Source: an uncultured Caulobacterales bacterium
GTDB taxonomy: Bacteria; Pseudomonadota; Alphaproteobacteria; Caulobacterales; Caulobacteraceae
Direction: 5' to 3'
Assembly (NCBI GenBank): GCA_903837135.1
Contig: CAILTK010000023.1
Coordinates: 1-53,022 of the forward strand
Length of the DNA: 53,022 bases
Part shown: positions 10,855-19,754 of the stretch, in pieces
Numbering within the stretch: the stretch's first letter is position 1
Layout: every line of letters starts with the position of its first letter
Program-made: the position numbers and the translations under genes
Notes under the pieces: generated by a model
What the model saw: the letters and a program-made list of their open reading frames with translations, nothing else
Database searches by the model: none
Told to the model about the DNA's origin: nothing

Positions 10855-11085
10855 ATGGTGGAGATTTCGGTCGTGCTCGGCCGGAGCAACCTGCCCATGC
10901 AGCAGCTTCTGCGCATGGGCCGCGGCGCGGTGATCCCGCTCGACGCCAACGAACACGAGCCGGTGTGGATCCTGGCCAACAACCACCCGGTCGCGCGCGG
11001 CGAGATCCAGATCTCGGACGACAAGATCGCCATCTCCGTGATCGGTCCGGCCGACGTGTACGACTTCATGGCCGGCGGCTGCTAG
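10855..11085 (+). CDS. FliN/SpoA-domain flagellar switch-like protein
   Basis: The 76-residue product is a single SpoA domain (MVEISVVLGRSNLPMQQLLR, GAVIPLDANEHEPVWILANN, VARGEI), the C-terminal module of FliM, FliN and type III secretion YscQ proteins. Full FliN proteins have an extra N-terminal segment, so this is a minimal version. It could act in the flagellar C-ring or be a free-standing SpoA protein. It stands alone, away from a flagellar operon. A TTG seven codons upstream (10834) is an alternative start. Confidence 0.8.
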   Translation: MVEISVVLGRSNLPMQQLLRMGRGAVIPLDANEHEPVWILANNHPVARGEIQISDDKIAISVIGPADVYDFMAGGC

Positions 11086-11126
11086 ACGCGTTCCCGTAGC
11101 GCGACGCCGACTTCAATTCCAAAAAA

Positions 11127-11170
11127 GTCGTCATCCCGGACAAGGCCCGCGCGCTTTGCGGGATGACGAC
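11127..11170. terminator. 12-bp perfect hairpin, REP-like, after the FliN-like gene
   Basis: GTCGTCATCCCG (11127-11138) pairs perfectly with CGGGATGACGAC (11159-11170) across a 20-nt GC-rich loop. AAAAAA precedes it on the plus strand, so read on the minus strand the stem is followed by TTTTTT, a good intrinsic terminator for the convergent carboxylesterase gene. Its first bases share CGTCATCCCGGAC with the 31-bp repeat at 7.2 kb (CGTCATGCCCGGAC). Confidence 0.7.
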
Positions 11171-11207
11171 GGTGGGTTGCGCCGCATCGAAGAATTGGGC
11201 GAACCCC

Positions 11208-12725
11208 TCACTTCCCGCTGATCAGGTCGGCCTTGGCGGCTTCCGCGGCGTCGAGCAGGGGCTTTCTGAAGCTGGTGCGCAGGCCGGAGGCGACGCCGAA
11301 CTCCATCAGCTGGTCCTTGACCGGATCGTAGGCCGGCCAGCCGCCCGGCGCGCACTTCTCCGGCCGTCCGTTCTTGGCGAACGATACCCAGCAGGCGTGC
11401 ATGGTCTTGGTCAGGGCGCGGGTCTCCGCGTCGGGCGGCGGCGAGCCCGAGGCGTCCCAGCTGTCGAACACATAGCGGATCTCCGACGCGTGGGCCGAGC
11501 CCGGCAGCTTGTCGCGGTTCGCCGCCGGCACGAAGGAGAAATAATATAGCCAGCTCGGCGCCCCCGGGGCGGCCTTGCGGGCGTACCAGCGGGCCGGCGC
11601 GCCCATCGCCACATCGGTGAAGATTGCGTAGGCCTCGCCCGTGGCGTCGAGCCCGAGGCCGGCGTAGGCGGCCTTCAGCGCCTCCGGTTGGCGGGCCAGG
11701 AAGGCGGCGGCGCCCGCGGGCGTTCTGGCGTAGCCCGCGATCAGCGAGGCCTCCCAGCTGTTGGAGCCGATCAGCAGCGGCACGTCGTGGGCGTGGCCGC
11801 GGGCGAAGGCCTGGGCCGGGGTCTCGGGCAGCAGACGGCCGTCGATCACCCGGCCGGTCGGCTGGGTCGCCGCCACGAGGGCGTCGGCGGGCAGGGCGCG
11901 AAGCTGCTCGGCGTCGGCCCCCTCCGGCGCGCCGGCCTTGGCCGCCAGGGTCTGGCCGGCGGTCTCGGCCTGGGCCAGGGTCACCGGCTCCTCCCAGCCC
12001 ACGCCGGACTCGACGATCGCCTTGGCGAACAGGCCGGTGGTGGACGGCATGGCGAGCAGGGCCAGGATGTCTTCGCCGCCGGCGCTCTCGCCGAACACCG
12101 TGACGTTGGCGGGATCGCCGCCGAAGGCCGCGATGTTGCGCTGGACCCAGCTCAGGGCGGCGATCTGATCCATCAGCCCGTAGTTGGCCAGGAGCTCCTG
12201 TGCCGCCGCCGCCTTGGTCAGGGCTGGGTGGGCGAAGAAGCCCAGGGCGCCCAGCCGGTAGTTGATCTCCACCAGCACCACGCCGTCCCTGGCGAAGGCG
12301 CCGCCGTCGTAGCCGGCCAGGGATCCCGCGCCCATGGTGTTGGCCCCGCCGTGGATCCACACCATCACCGGCGCGCGCCTGGCCTTGGCGGGCGCGAACA
12401 CCTGCAGGGTCAGGCAGTCCTCCTCGCCCTTGGACGAGACCCCGCCGCCGTTGGGACCCGGCCCGCGCACGATCTGCGGACAGCTCGGGCCGGTGGTCGT
12501 GGCGGCGCGCGCCTCAGTCCAGGGCCGGACGGGCGCTGGCGGCTTCCAGCGCAACGGGCCGACCGGCGGCGCGGCGAAGGGAATGTCGCGCCAGACGCCG
12601 ACGCCGCTTTCGACCATGCCGACGATCGGTCCGGCGTCGATCGTCACCGGCGCCGGGGCGGCCAGCGCGGGCCCGCACGTCAGGGCGGCGACGGCCAGAC
12701 CGGCCAACGAGAGCTTGCTTCGCAT
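11208..12725 (-). CDS. Secreted type-B carboxylesterase
   Basis: The 505-residue precursor starts with a clear Sec signal peptide (MRSKLSLAGLAVAALTCGPA, cleavage after ALA). It has the type-B esterase layout: EEDCLTLQVFAP, an oxyanion-hole region MVWIHGGAN, the nucleophile elbow GESAGG (Ser near residue 212) and a C-terminal catalytic His in GSAHASEIRYVF. It hydrolyses carboxylic esters in the periplasm or outside the cell; the substrate is unknown. It is monocistronic, with a probable terminator at 11127-11170. Confidence 0.9.
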   Translation of the reverse strand: MRSKLSLAGLAVAALTCGPALAAPAPVTIDAGPIVGMVESGVGVWRDIPFAAPPVGPLRWKPPAPVRPWTEARAATTTGPSCPQIVRGPGPNGGGVSSKGEEDCLTLQVFAPAKARRAPVMVWIHGGANTMGAGSLAGYDGGAFARDGVVLVEINYRLGALGFFAHPALTKAAAAQELLANYGLMDQIAALSWVQRNIAAFGGDPANVTVFGESAGGEDILALLAMPSTTGLFAKAIVESGVGWEEPVTLAQAETAGQTLAAKAGAPEGADAEQLRALPADALVAATQPTGRVIDGRLLPETPAQAFARGHAHDVPLLIGSNSWEASLIAGYARTPAGAAAFLARQPEALKAAYAGLGLDATGEAYAIFTDVAMGAPARWYARKAAPGAPSWLYYFSFVPAANRDKLPGSAHASEIRYVFDSWDASGSPPPDAETRALTKTMHACWVSFAKNGRPEKCAPGGWPAYDPVKDQLMEFGVASGLRTSFRKPLLDAAEAAKADLISGK

Positions 12726-12846
12726 CGACCGTTCTCCATCCCCGATTTCCCTCAGCGTCGGGCGCCGCGCGGCTCAGCGTCAAGCGTTCACCTCAGCCCT
12801 TTCCAAAGCCTACGGCATTTGCTACCCCCGCGCCCTTCCCAGGCGA

Positions 12847-12931
12847 GCGGTCGTGGCGGAATTGGTAGACGCGCAGCGTTGAGGTCGCTGTGGGGCAACC
12901 CGTGGAAGTTCGAGTCTTCTCGACCGCACCA
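12847..12931 (+). tRNA. tRNA-Leu (anticodon GAG)
   Basis: The 7-bp acceptor stem GCGGTCG (12847-12853) pairs with CGACCGC (12921-12927) and is followed by an encoded ACCA (12928-12931). The anticodon stem CAGCG/CGCTG encloses loop TTGAGGT with GAG at 12881-12883. The T loop is TTCGAGT, and the long variable arm (TGGGGCAACCCG) is typical of class II tRNA-Leu. Confidence 0.97.
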
Positions 12932-12941
12932 GGGCAGTTTT

Positions 12942-12969
12942 CGGGGGGGCGTCCCAGGACGTCCCCCCG
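12942..12969 (+). terminator. Strong GC hairpin just downstream of tRNA-Leu
   Basis: CGGGGGGGCGTCC (12942-12954) and GGACGTCCCCCCG (12957-12969) form a 13-bp stem with one G-U pair, 10 bp after the tRNA. There is no T-run after it, so it may act as a processing or Rho-independent stall site rather than a classical terminator. Confidence 0.5.
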
Positions 12970-13286
12970 GGAGCCCAGGAAGTTCAGAAAATCTTCTCAA
13001 AACGATGAATGCACGCGGATCGCGCCCCGTAGATCGTCCCGACCCAGGCCGTGAGAGCCGATGAGTTTCGGCCAAGTTTCGCGGGGTGTTCATCTCCGCT
13101 TGGCCCCGTGTGCAACCGTCCGATAAGCGACATCGAAGCGTTCGAGCGGCTCGGACCGCTGGTTTGGAGACGCCGCTTCATCGCGGCGGATCTCGATGCG
13201 ATTCTTTCTCGTATCGGCGTAGGGCGTGAAGGAAGACCGGGGGCTCGCGCGTCTAGGGAGCGGGCAGGGTTGGAGCGGCAGGGGAC
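12970..13286. other. Non-coding gap upstream of fecR1
   Basis: No convincing gene is seen here. Open frames on both strands lack start signals or recognisable domains, and no sigma-factor-like sequence precedes fecR1, unlike the second fecR. GGAGCGGCAGGGGACATGG just before 13287 contains the fecR1 ribosome-binding region. Confidence 0.5.
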
Positions 13287-14270
13287 ATGGCGAGGGAGAC
13301 AGCCACCGAGGTTGACCAGGCCGCCGCCGAATGGGCCGCGAAGGTCGATCGTGGGCTGTCTGCTGCAGAGCACGTTCAATTCGAGGCGTGGCGGGCCGGC
13401 GATGTGCGTCGTCCCGGCGCCTACGGCCGCATGCGGGCGATCTCGCTTCACGCCGAACGCGCGGCGGCCTTGGGCCCGGCGTTCGAACCGGCCTCGTTTC
13501 AGACCCGGGCCTCCCGCCCGCCCGCGTCCCGTCGCGCCCTGATGGCCGCCGGCGGTTTCGCGGTGGTTCTGGCCGGTCTTGGCGTCCTGGCCGCCAACGT
13601 CCTTTCGGGACAACGCTACCAGACGCGCAAGGGCGAGGTGCGCCAGATCGCCCTGGAGGACGGTTCGGTGATCATCATGAACACCGCCTCCAAAGTCGCC
13701 GTGCACCTTTCCCACCAGGCGCGCTGGATCATGCTGACCGAGGGCGAGGCCCTGTTCGACGTCGCCCACGATCCGAAACGGCCGTTCTACGTGTCTGCGG
13801 GGGCCACCCTTGTTCGCGCCATCGGCGCCAGCTTCATGGTCAGCCGCCTGGCAGGTCGGCCGGTGCAGATTCTCGTGCGCGACGGCGTGGTCGAGGTCAC
13901 CCGGCCTGCTTCGGTCGCGACCAAGGCGGTGCGCCTGGTCGCCAACACGCGCGCCCTGTCCCCTCCGGCCGCTGACACCGATCATGCCGCAACTATCGCC
14001 GTCACGGACGTGGCGCTGCCGGATTTACACCGCGAACTGGCATGGCGAGACGGGCGACTGGCCTTCGAGGGGCAGACCCTCGAGCAGGCGGCGGGGGAAT
14101 TTGCGCGCTATAGCGACATCCGGGTCGTCGTCGAGGATCAGGCCCTGGCCAAGGAGGAGATCGCCGGACTCTACCAGGCCAACGATCCTGTCGGGTTCGC
14201 CCAGGCGGTCGCCACTTCCCTCAACGCCCGGGCCAAGATCGACGCGGGACAGGTGCGTATCGTTCGATGA
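13287..14270 (+). CDS. FecR-family anti-sigma/sensor protein (first copy)
   Basis: This 327-residue inner-membrane protein transmits the occupied state of a TonB receptor to a FecI-type sigma factor. It has the cytoplasmic DUF4880-type anti-sigma region (EWAAKVDRGLSAAEHVQFEA), one membrane span near residues 83-107, the periplasmic FecR domain (DGSVIIMNTASKVAV, GEALFDVAHDPKRPFYVSAG) and a C-terminal STN-like domain (YSDIRVVVEDQAL...GLYQANDPVGFAQAVA). It lies 99 bp before an STN-type TBDR gene, its probable partner. There is no sigma gene upstream. It has the same length as the FecR at 19962 and is clearly its paralogue. Confidence 0.92.
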   Translation: MARETATEVDQAAAEWAAKVDRGLSAAEHVQFEAWRAGDVRRPGAYGRMRAISLHAERAAALGPAFEPASFQTRASRPPASRRALMAAGGFAVVLAGLGVLAANVLSGQRYQTRKGEVRQIALEDGSVIIMNTASKVAVHLSHQARWIMLTEGEALFDVAHDPKRPFYVSAGATLVRAIGASFMVSRLAGRPVQILVRDGVVEVTRPASVATKAVRLVANTRALSPPAADTDHAATIAVTDVALPDLHRELAWRDGRLAFEGQTLEQAAGEFARYSDIRVVVEDQALAKEEIAGLYQANDPVGFAQAVATSLNARAKIDAGQVRIVR

Positions 14271-14369
14271 TGTTTTTCTGACGATCCCGCGTAGGAACGG
14301 CGACGCCCGTGCGTCTACCCGTCGGCGCTCCCAAACGAATTGGCGGCGTAGCGACTGAGGGGGCGCACC

Positions 14370-17285
14370 ATGAGCAGAATATCCCGGACCGTTCTTGCCT
14401 TGGGCGTCGCCACCGGCGTCATGTTCCTGGCCGCCAACGCGATGGCTGAGACTGAGGTCAAACACTTCGACATCCCGTCGGAGGAGGCGGCGAAATCGAT
14501 TCCGGAGTTCGCGCGGCAGGCTGGAATTCAAATCACCGCGCCGGTCTCGCAGCTGCACGGCGTGAAGACGCCGGCGATCCTGGGCGACCTTGACGTTCGC
14601 TCGGCCTTGGGTCGGCTCCTGAGCGGCACAGGACTGGTCGTCGCTTCGGACGATGGGAACACGCTTGTGCTGCGCCGCGGCGAAGGCGCCGCGCTGGCTC
14701 CGGCGCCCGCCATCACGGAGGACGTCATCGTCACGGGAAGCCGGATTCACGGCGCGACGCCGCCAGGCTCAGAGCTGATCGAGCTGGGGCGGGAGCAGTT
14801 GATCGCCCAGGGCTACGCCACCCTCGACGACGCCATCCGCACCCTGCCTCAGCAAGTGAACGCGGGTCCGAATGCGTTCACCGCCACCTTCGGCACCGCG
14901 GGCGGCACGCAGATGGCTGGAACCAACCATAGCGGCGGCACGGGGGTGAACCTGCGCGGCCTGGGAGCCAACTCCACCCTGACCCTGCTCGATGGCCAAC
15001 GGATGACCTCCAGCGGCGCCGCGAGCAATTTCTACGATATCTCGACCATCCCCCTGGCCGCGGTGCAGCGGGTCGAAATCCTGGCCGACGGCGACTCGGC
15101 CATCTATGGGTCGGACTCCGTGGGCGGTGTCGTGAACGTCATCCTGCGCAAGGATTTCAACGGCGCGGAGACCTCTGTCGATTATGGCGCGGCAAATGGG
15201 TTCTCGCGCTACACGGTGGACCAGGTGGTCGGCGTCAGCTGGTCGGGCGGCCACCTCATCGGCGCTTACGAGCACCTCGATCAGACCGACCTTCTGGGCG
15301 CGTCCCGCAGCTTTGTCCGCTCCAACCTGATCCCGCTCGGAGGGACGGACCAACGGAGCGCCAATTACGGCGAGCCGGGGACCATATCGGTAGGAGGAAA
15401 GACCTACGCCATCCCGGCCGGCCAGAACGGCGTCGGACTTTCCGCGTCCTCTCTGGTCGCAGGGACGTCGAACGCCTTCGACAACTATCCATTCCTCGAC
15501 CTGACTCCGAGCAAGACCCAGGACAGCCTGTTGCTCGTCGGGTCGCAGTCGGTCACGCCCGATGTCGAGCTGTTCAGCCATGTCCTCGTCAGCGTGCGCG
15601 ACACCAACCAGAATCTGGGGCCCGACCGCACTGTCCTGACCGTCCCGAGGTCCAACGCCTTCTGGGTGTCGCCGTCGCCGACAGCCACCTCCGAGTCGGT
15701 CTACTACGCCCTCGGCCGGGAACTCGGGCTGGAACAGGAGCTGACCGACGAGAACGACTACGACCTGGCGTTCGGCGGGCGTATCCGCCTGCCCTTCAAG
15801 TGGAACGCCGAGGTGACCGGCAACTACTCCAGGGAAGACCTCGCCTATCGACTGACCGGAATACCGAACAGCTACTACCTCAACCTGGCGCTCGCGAGCA
15901 GCAATCCCGCCACTGCGTTCAACCCCTTCGGCGACGGATCGGCCAACAGCGCGGCGGTGAACAGCGCCATCGCGGGCTTTCAGCACTACGGCTACCATAC
16001 GGTCACCGACGGAGTGAGCGGGCATTTCGACGGCCCGATCTTCAGTCTGCCGGCGGGCGAGGTGCGGGTCGCGATCGGCGGGGAGACCCGGGAGGAGCAG
16101 CTCCATCAGACCGATGTGCTCTACACCTCAACCAAGACGGCCGGGCCGTCGCCGACCGGTCTCATCTCCTTTTCGCGGCAGGTCAACGCCGGCTTCGCCG
16201 AGGTGAATGTTCCGGTGATCAGTCCGGAGCAGGGATTGGGTTGGGTCAGGCGCGTGACGGTGTCGGCCGCCGTTCGGGGCGAGGACTATTCGGACGAGGG
16301 CAGCACGATCAATCCACGCTTCGGCATCGACGTCGACCTTCCGCACGACGTCTCTCTTCGCGCCAGCTACGGCACCTCCTTCGCCGCGCCGCTGCTGATC
16401 CAGAAGGCGACCTCTCCGATCAACGGACTGATCACCACCGTGGCCGATCCCTTGTCGCCCACGGGCAAGAGCCAGGTGATCCTGCGCAGCGGCAACGACC
16501 CCAACCTCAAGCCGGAGACCGCCAGGAGTTGGTCGTTCGGCGGCGTCTGGAAGCCGTCGTGGCTCGCCGGCTTCAAGCTCGAAGCGACTTATTTCAACAT
16601 CGACTTCACCAACCGGATCTCCAGCCCGGCCAACGTGACCGTCATGCTGCAGCAGGCGAACATCTATGCGCCGCTGATCATCCGCAATCCGACCGCGGCC
16701 CAGGTCAACGCCATTCAGCTGCAACCCAACTTCGGCAGCACGCCCGTCGCCCCATCGACCATCGCGGCCATCCTCGACGGGCGCGTCGAGAACGAGGCCG
16801 GGCAGCGGATGGACGGTGTCGACCTGACGGCTTCCTACACGCACTCCGCCTGGGGCGGTCAGATCTCCGCGGCCTTCGCAGCCACGCGCATCATCGACGA
16901 CGAGATCGCGCTCACCAAGTCGGCCCCGGAGGTCCAGTACGTGGACGACGCCTTCTATCCGACGGCGTGGAAGACCCGCTCGTCGTTAGGCTGGACGCGC
17001 AACGGGGTTTCGATCACGGGCTTCCTGAACTGGCAGGACGGCTCAAAGTTCGTGACGACCACCGGCACGCAGCAGATGAGCGCCTTCACCACCGTCGACC
17101 TCAATCTGAACGTGGACTTCAACCAGCTGGGCTACCGGCCGCTCCACAATATCAAGCTCACGATCTCGGCCGAGAACGTGCTCGACGCTAATCCGCCCTT
17201 CCTCAACGTGGCCGGCGGGTTCGACTCGGTCAACGCCAGCCCTCTCGGCCGTTTTGTCTCACTACGCCTCGCGCGCACCTGGTGA
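14370..17285 (+). CDS. TonB-dependent receptor with STN signalling domain
   Basis: The 971-residue outer-membrane transporter has a signal peptide ending NAMA, then a secretin/TonB N-terminal (STN) domain (about residues 30-105: FDIPSEEAAKSIPEFARQAG, VRSALGRLLSGTGLVV) that contacts FecR. A TonB box region EDVIVTGSRI, the plug (GVNLRGLGANSTLTLLDGQR, SDSVGGVVNVIL) and a long barrel ending in an aromatic Trp (LARTW) follow. The STN domain marks a transducer-type receptor that induces its own genes when ligand binds. The plug and barrel resemble the large TBDRs of Caulobacterales used for peptides or glycans. The ligand cannot be read from sequence; neighbours hint at a peptide or thiol. Confidence 0.94.
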   Translation: MSRISRTVLALGVATGVMFLAANAMAETEVKHFDIPSEEAAKSIPEFARQAGIQITAPVSQLHGVKTPAILGDLDVRSALGRLLSGTGLVVASDDGNTLVLRRGEGAALAPAPAITEDVIVTGSRIHGATPPGSELIELGREQLIAQGYATLDDAIRTLPQQVNAGPNAFTATFGTAGGTQMAGTNHSGGTGVNLRGLGANSTLTLLDGQRMTSSGAASNFYDISTIPLAAVQRVEILADGDSAIYGSDSVGGVVNVILRKDFNGAETSVDYGAANGFSRYTVDQVVGVSWSGGHLIGAYEHLDQTDLLGASRSFVRSNLIPLGGTDQRSANYGEPGTISVGGKTYAIPAGQNGVGLSASSLVAGTSNAFDNYPFLDLTPSKTQDSLLLVGSQSVTPDVELFSHVLVSVRDTNQNLGPDRTVLTVPRSNAFWVSPSPTATSESVYYALGRELGLEQELTDENDYDLAFGGRIRLPFKWNAEVTGNYSREDLAYRLTGIPNSYYLNLALASSNPATAFNPFGDGSANSAAVNSAIAGFQHYGYHTVTDGVSGHFDGPIFSLPAGEVRVAIGGETREEQLHQTDVLYTSTKTAGPSPTGLISFSRQVNAGFAEVNVPVISPEQGLGWVRRVTVSAAVRGEDYSDEGSTINPRFGIDVDLPHDVSLRASYGTSFAAPLLIQKATSPINGLITTVADPLSPTGKSQVILRSGNDPNLKPETARSWSFGGVWKPSWLAGFKLEATYFNIDFTNRISSPANVTVMLQQANIYAPLIIRNPTAAQVNAIQLQPNFGSTPVAPSTIAAILDGRVENEAGQRMDGVDLTASYTHSAWGGQISAAFAATRIIDDEIALTKSAPEVQYVDDAFYPTAWKTRSSLGWTRNGVSITGFLNWQDGSKFVTTTGTQQMSAFTTVDLNLNVDFNQLGYRPLHNIKLTISAENVLDANPPFLNVAGGFDSVNASPLGRFVSLRLARTW

Positions 17286-17416
17286 GACGAGGGAGCCGCC
17301 CACCCGCGACTGTCGGCCGGCGTCGGTGACGCCTGGCCCATCCCCGTGGTGCCTCGCCCCGACGGTTTGAAGGCGCGCCGCATGGCGTTTCTGACGATCC
17401 GGCGGGGCAGGATCGG

Positions 17417-18580
17417 TCATGCGGCGTCGAGCCTTCCCTCCTCGAGGAACCGGCGGTAGCGTTCAGCCTGCGGGAGCCAGGCCACGCCGCGATCGGCGAG
17501 CCAGTGGTCGTCAAAATAGGTGTCGGCGTAGCGCCGTCCGCTGTCGCACAGCAGAGTCACCACCGAACCTCGCTCGCGCCGCCGCGCCATCTCGCCGATG
17601 ATCTCGGCGCAGGCCGCCAGATTGCATCCGGTGGATCCGCCGACCTGACGTCCGAGGTGGTGGCTGAGGGCGCGCATGGCGCCGATACTCGCCGCATCGG
17701 AAACCGCGATCATCCGATCGATCACGCTGGGGATGAAGGAGGGCTCGACGCGGGCGCGGCCGATCCCTTCGATCAGCGAGGTGCAGCTGCCGTTCAGCGC
17801 CTGGATCGCCGGGTCTGCGTGGTGGCGGTGGAATACCGAGCCTTCCGGGTCGGCGACGCAAAGCTGGGTCGTTTTCCGCGCATAGCGGATATAGCGGCCA
17901 AGGGTTGCGCTGGTGCCTCCGGTCCCTGCGCCGCAGACGATCCAGGCCGGGACCGGCGCGTCCTCCTGCGCCATCTGGGCGAAGATGCTTTCGGCGATGT
18001 TGTTGTTGCCGCGCCAGTCGGTCGCGCGCTCGGCATAGGTGAACTGGTCGAGGAAATGGCCGCCGCAGGCGAGCGCCAGGCGTTCGGCCTGGGCCGGCGC
18101 ATGGCGCGGGTCGTCGACGAAATCAACCTCTCCGCCGTGGTGAAGGATGGCGTCGATCTTGGCGCTTGACGTCGAGCGGGGCGCGACGGCGATGAAGCGC
18201 AGGCCCAGCAGGCGCGCGAAATAGGCCTCCGACACGGCGGTCGATCCGCTGGTCGCCTCGATCAGGGTCGTGTCCGGCCCGATCCACCCGTTGCATAGTC
18301 CGTAGAGGATCAACGAGCGCGCAAGGCGATGCTTCAGGCTGCCGCTCGGGTGGGTGGACTCATCCTTGAGATACAGCGAGACGCCCATCGACGCCGGCAG
18401 ATCGACCCGGATCAGGTGGGTGTCGGCGGAGCGGCAAATGTCGGCTTCGATGCGTTTTACGGCGTCGTTGACCCAAATCCGGGCAGATGACGGGTGCGTT
18501 GCAATTTGAGGTGAAAAAATGGAAAAATATCCCCCATCTTCATCGGTGTATTGGATACCATCCCAATGTTCAGGGGGCAA
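17417..18580 (-). CDS. PLP-dependent cysteine synthase-family enzyme, Cds1-like (probable L-cysteine desulfhydrase)
   Basis: This fold-type II PLP enzyme has the Lys of [12 protein letters not shown] (Lys83) as Schiff-base residue, the phosphate-loop-like [20 protein letters not shown], and [10 protein letters not shown] for the PLP phosphate. The long [18 protein letters not shown] block is typical of the Cds1-like subgroup, which degrades L-cysteine to pyruvate, ammonia and sulfide. It is divergent from an Lrp/AsnC regulator, the arrangement seen for cysteine-induced desulfhydrases. The start is uncertain: the only in-frame conventional start is a TTG at 18580, 5 bp from the divergent ATG. 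Family similarity begins only near [12 protein letters not shown] (about 18481), so the first ~35 residues may really be promoter DNA. Confidence 0.83.
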   Translation of the reverse strand: MPPEHWDGIQYTDEDGGYFSIFSPQIATHPSSARIWVNDAVKRIEADICRSADTHLIRVDLPASMGVSLYLKDESTHPSGSLKHRLARSLILYGLCNGWIGPDTTLIEATSGSTAVSEAYFARLLGLRFIAVAPRSTSSAKIDAILHHGGEVDFVDDPRHAPAQAERLALACGGHFLDQFTYAERATDWRGNNNIAESIFAQMAQEDAPVPAWIVCGAGTGGTSATLGRYIRYARKTTQLCVADPEGSVFHRHHADPAIQALNGSCTSLIEGIGRARVEPSFIPSVIDRMIAVSDAASIGAMRALSHHLGRQVGGSTGCNLAACAEIIGEMARRRERGSVVTLLCDSGRRYADTYFDDHWLADRGVAWLPQAERYRRFLEEGRLDAA

Positions 18581-18585
18581 CCGGG
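18482..18585. promoter_or_regulatory. AT-rich divergent control region between the Cds1-like gene and lrp-like gene
   Basis: The stretch contains AAAAAATGGAAAAATAT and is clearly more AT-rich than its surroundings. It overlaps the unsupported N-terminus of the PLP enzyme. It is the natural place for the Lrp operator and both promoters. Confidence 0.5.
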
Positions 18586-19053
18586 ATGAAGCTTGATGCG
18601 GTCGACGTCGCCCTCCTCACGGCGCTGCAGGCGGACGCCACGCAGACCGTGCAGCAGCTGGCTGACCGCGTGAAGCTCTCGACCAACGCCTGCTGGCGGC
18701 GCATCAAGCACTACGAGCAGCAGGGGCTGATCACCGGCCGCGTCGCGCTTCTCGATCCGGCCAAGGCGGGGCTCGGGGTGACCGTTTTCGTGACCGTACG
18801 CACCTCCGAGCACTCGGCCGAATGGCTCGAGGGGTTCGCCCGCGCCGTCCGCGGCCTGGCCGAGGTGGTCGAGTTCTACCGCATGGCCGGCGATATAGAT
18901 TATCTGATGAAACTCCGCGTCGCCGACATTGGCCACTACGATCGGGTCTACAAGCAGTTGATCAGTCAGGTTCGCTTGGTTGATGTTTCGGCGGCCTTCG
19001 CTATGGAGGAAATAAAGCACACGACCGCTATTCCATTGTCGAGCGAAGGCTGA
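18586..19053 (+). CDS. Lrp/AsnC-family transcriptional regulator
   Basis: The 155-residue protein has an N-terminal winged helix ([20 protein letters not shown], with recognition helix [18 protein letters not shown]) and a C-terminal RAM ligand-binding domain ([13 protein letters not shown]...[20 protein letters not shown]). The Cys in the recognition helix, 'ACWRRI', is common in this branch. It is divergent from the Cds1-like enzyme and probably activates it in response to cysteine or a related amino acid. The start is the ATG at 18586 after GGGGGCAACCGGG; an extension to 18487 runs through the control region. Confidence 0.92.
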   Translation: MKLDAVDVALLTALQADATQTVQQLADRVKLSTNACWRRIKHYEQQGLITGRVALLDPAKAGLGVTVFVTVRTSEHSAEWLEGFARAVRGLAEVVEFYRMAGDIDYLMKLRVADIGHYDRVYKQLISQVRLVDVSAAFAMEEIKHTTAIPLSSEG

Positions 19054-19122
19054 GCGGACAGCCTTGCGAAGGTCCGCGGACCGTGATGTCTTATCAGTTC
19101 ACCTAAGGGGCGCCCTATCCAA

Positions 19123-19704
19123 ATGATGGCCGACAGCGACGAAAGGTCCATCTGGCTGGGCCGTTCCGTGTTGCCGCACGAGAGCGCCTTGCGCGCATGG
19201 CTGCAACGGCGCGCCCCGCCGGACCTCGACGTGGATGACATCATCCAGGAAACCTACACGCGGCTGATCTCCATCGATCGCGTCGATCAGATAAAGGATC
19301 CGAGGAGCTACGCCTTCCAGGTCGCCAAGTCGGTGATCTTCAGCCATGTCCGGCGCGGCAAGATCGTCTCTATCGCCAACGTGCCGCAGCTCGATCATTT
19401 CGAGGAGACCGAGACTGCGACCTCGCCCGAACGCACGGCGGTCTATCGCGACGAACTGGTGCGTCTTGTCCGGGCGATCGCCGGCTTGCCTGAGCCGGCC
19501 CGAAGCGTCTTTCGGCTCCGCCGCGTGCATGAGAAGTCGCAGAAGGAGATCGCCGCCGAGCTTGGGTTGAGCGAGGGCGCGGTCGAACGCCACATGGGCC
19601 ATGCGCTCTTTTCGCTGCGCAGGTTGTTCGATCGCCCTGCAGGGCCGGGCTTGGCCGAGCGCGAGTCGATGTCCGCCAGGCGCTCGAAGGGTCGCAGAGG
19701 ATAG
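19123..19704 (+). CDS. ECF sigma factor, FecI-like
   Basis: The 193-residue sigma-70-family protein has region 2 around DVDDIIQETYTRLISIDRVD and region 4 around EPARSVFRLRRVHEKSQKEI with the helix-turn-helix AAELGLSEGAVERHMGHAL. Length and motifs match iron-starvation (FecI) sigma factors that are held and activated by FecR. The second fecR follows 257 bp downstream, separated by a decayed regulator. Paired ATG codons at 19123 and 19126 are both possible starts. Confidence 0.92.
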   Translation: MMADSDERSIWLGRSVLPHESALRAWLQRRAPPDLDVDDIIQETYTRLISIDRVDQIKDPRSYAFQVAKSVIFSHVRRGKIVSIANVPQLDHFEETETATSPERTAVYRDELVRLVRAIAGLPEPARSVFRLRRVHEKSQKEIAAELGLSEGAVERHMGHALFSLRRLFDRPAGPGLAERESMSARRSKGRRG

Positions 19705-19754
19705 CGTCTCCGGCGGCGAGCAAAGCCGGATCGCCGCAAGCCCCCGGGCCCGCC

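Noticed and set aside
12984-13985. Minus-strand frame covering the gap before fecR1 and half of fecR1
   Set aside because: Most of it is antisense to fecR1; the part in the gap has no domain or start signal.
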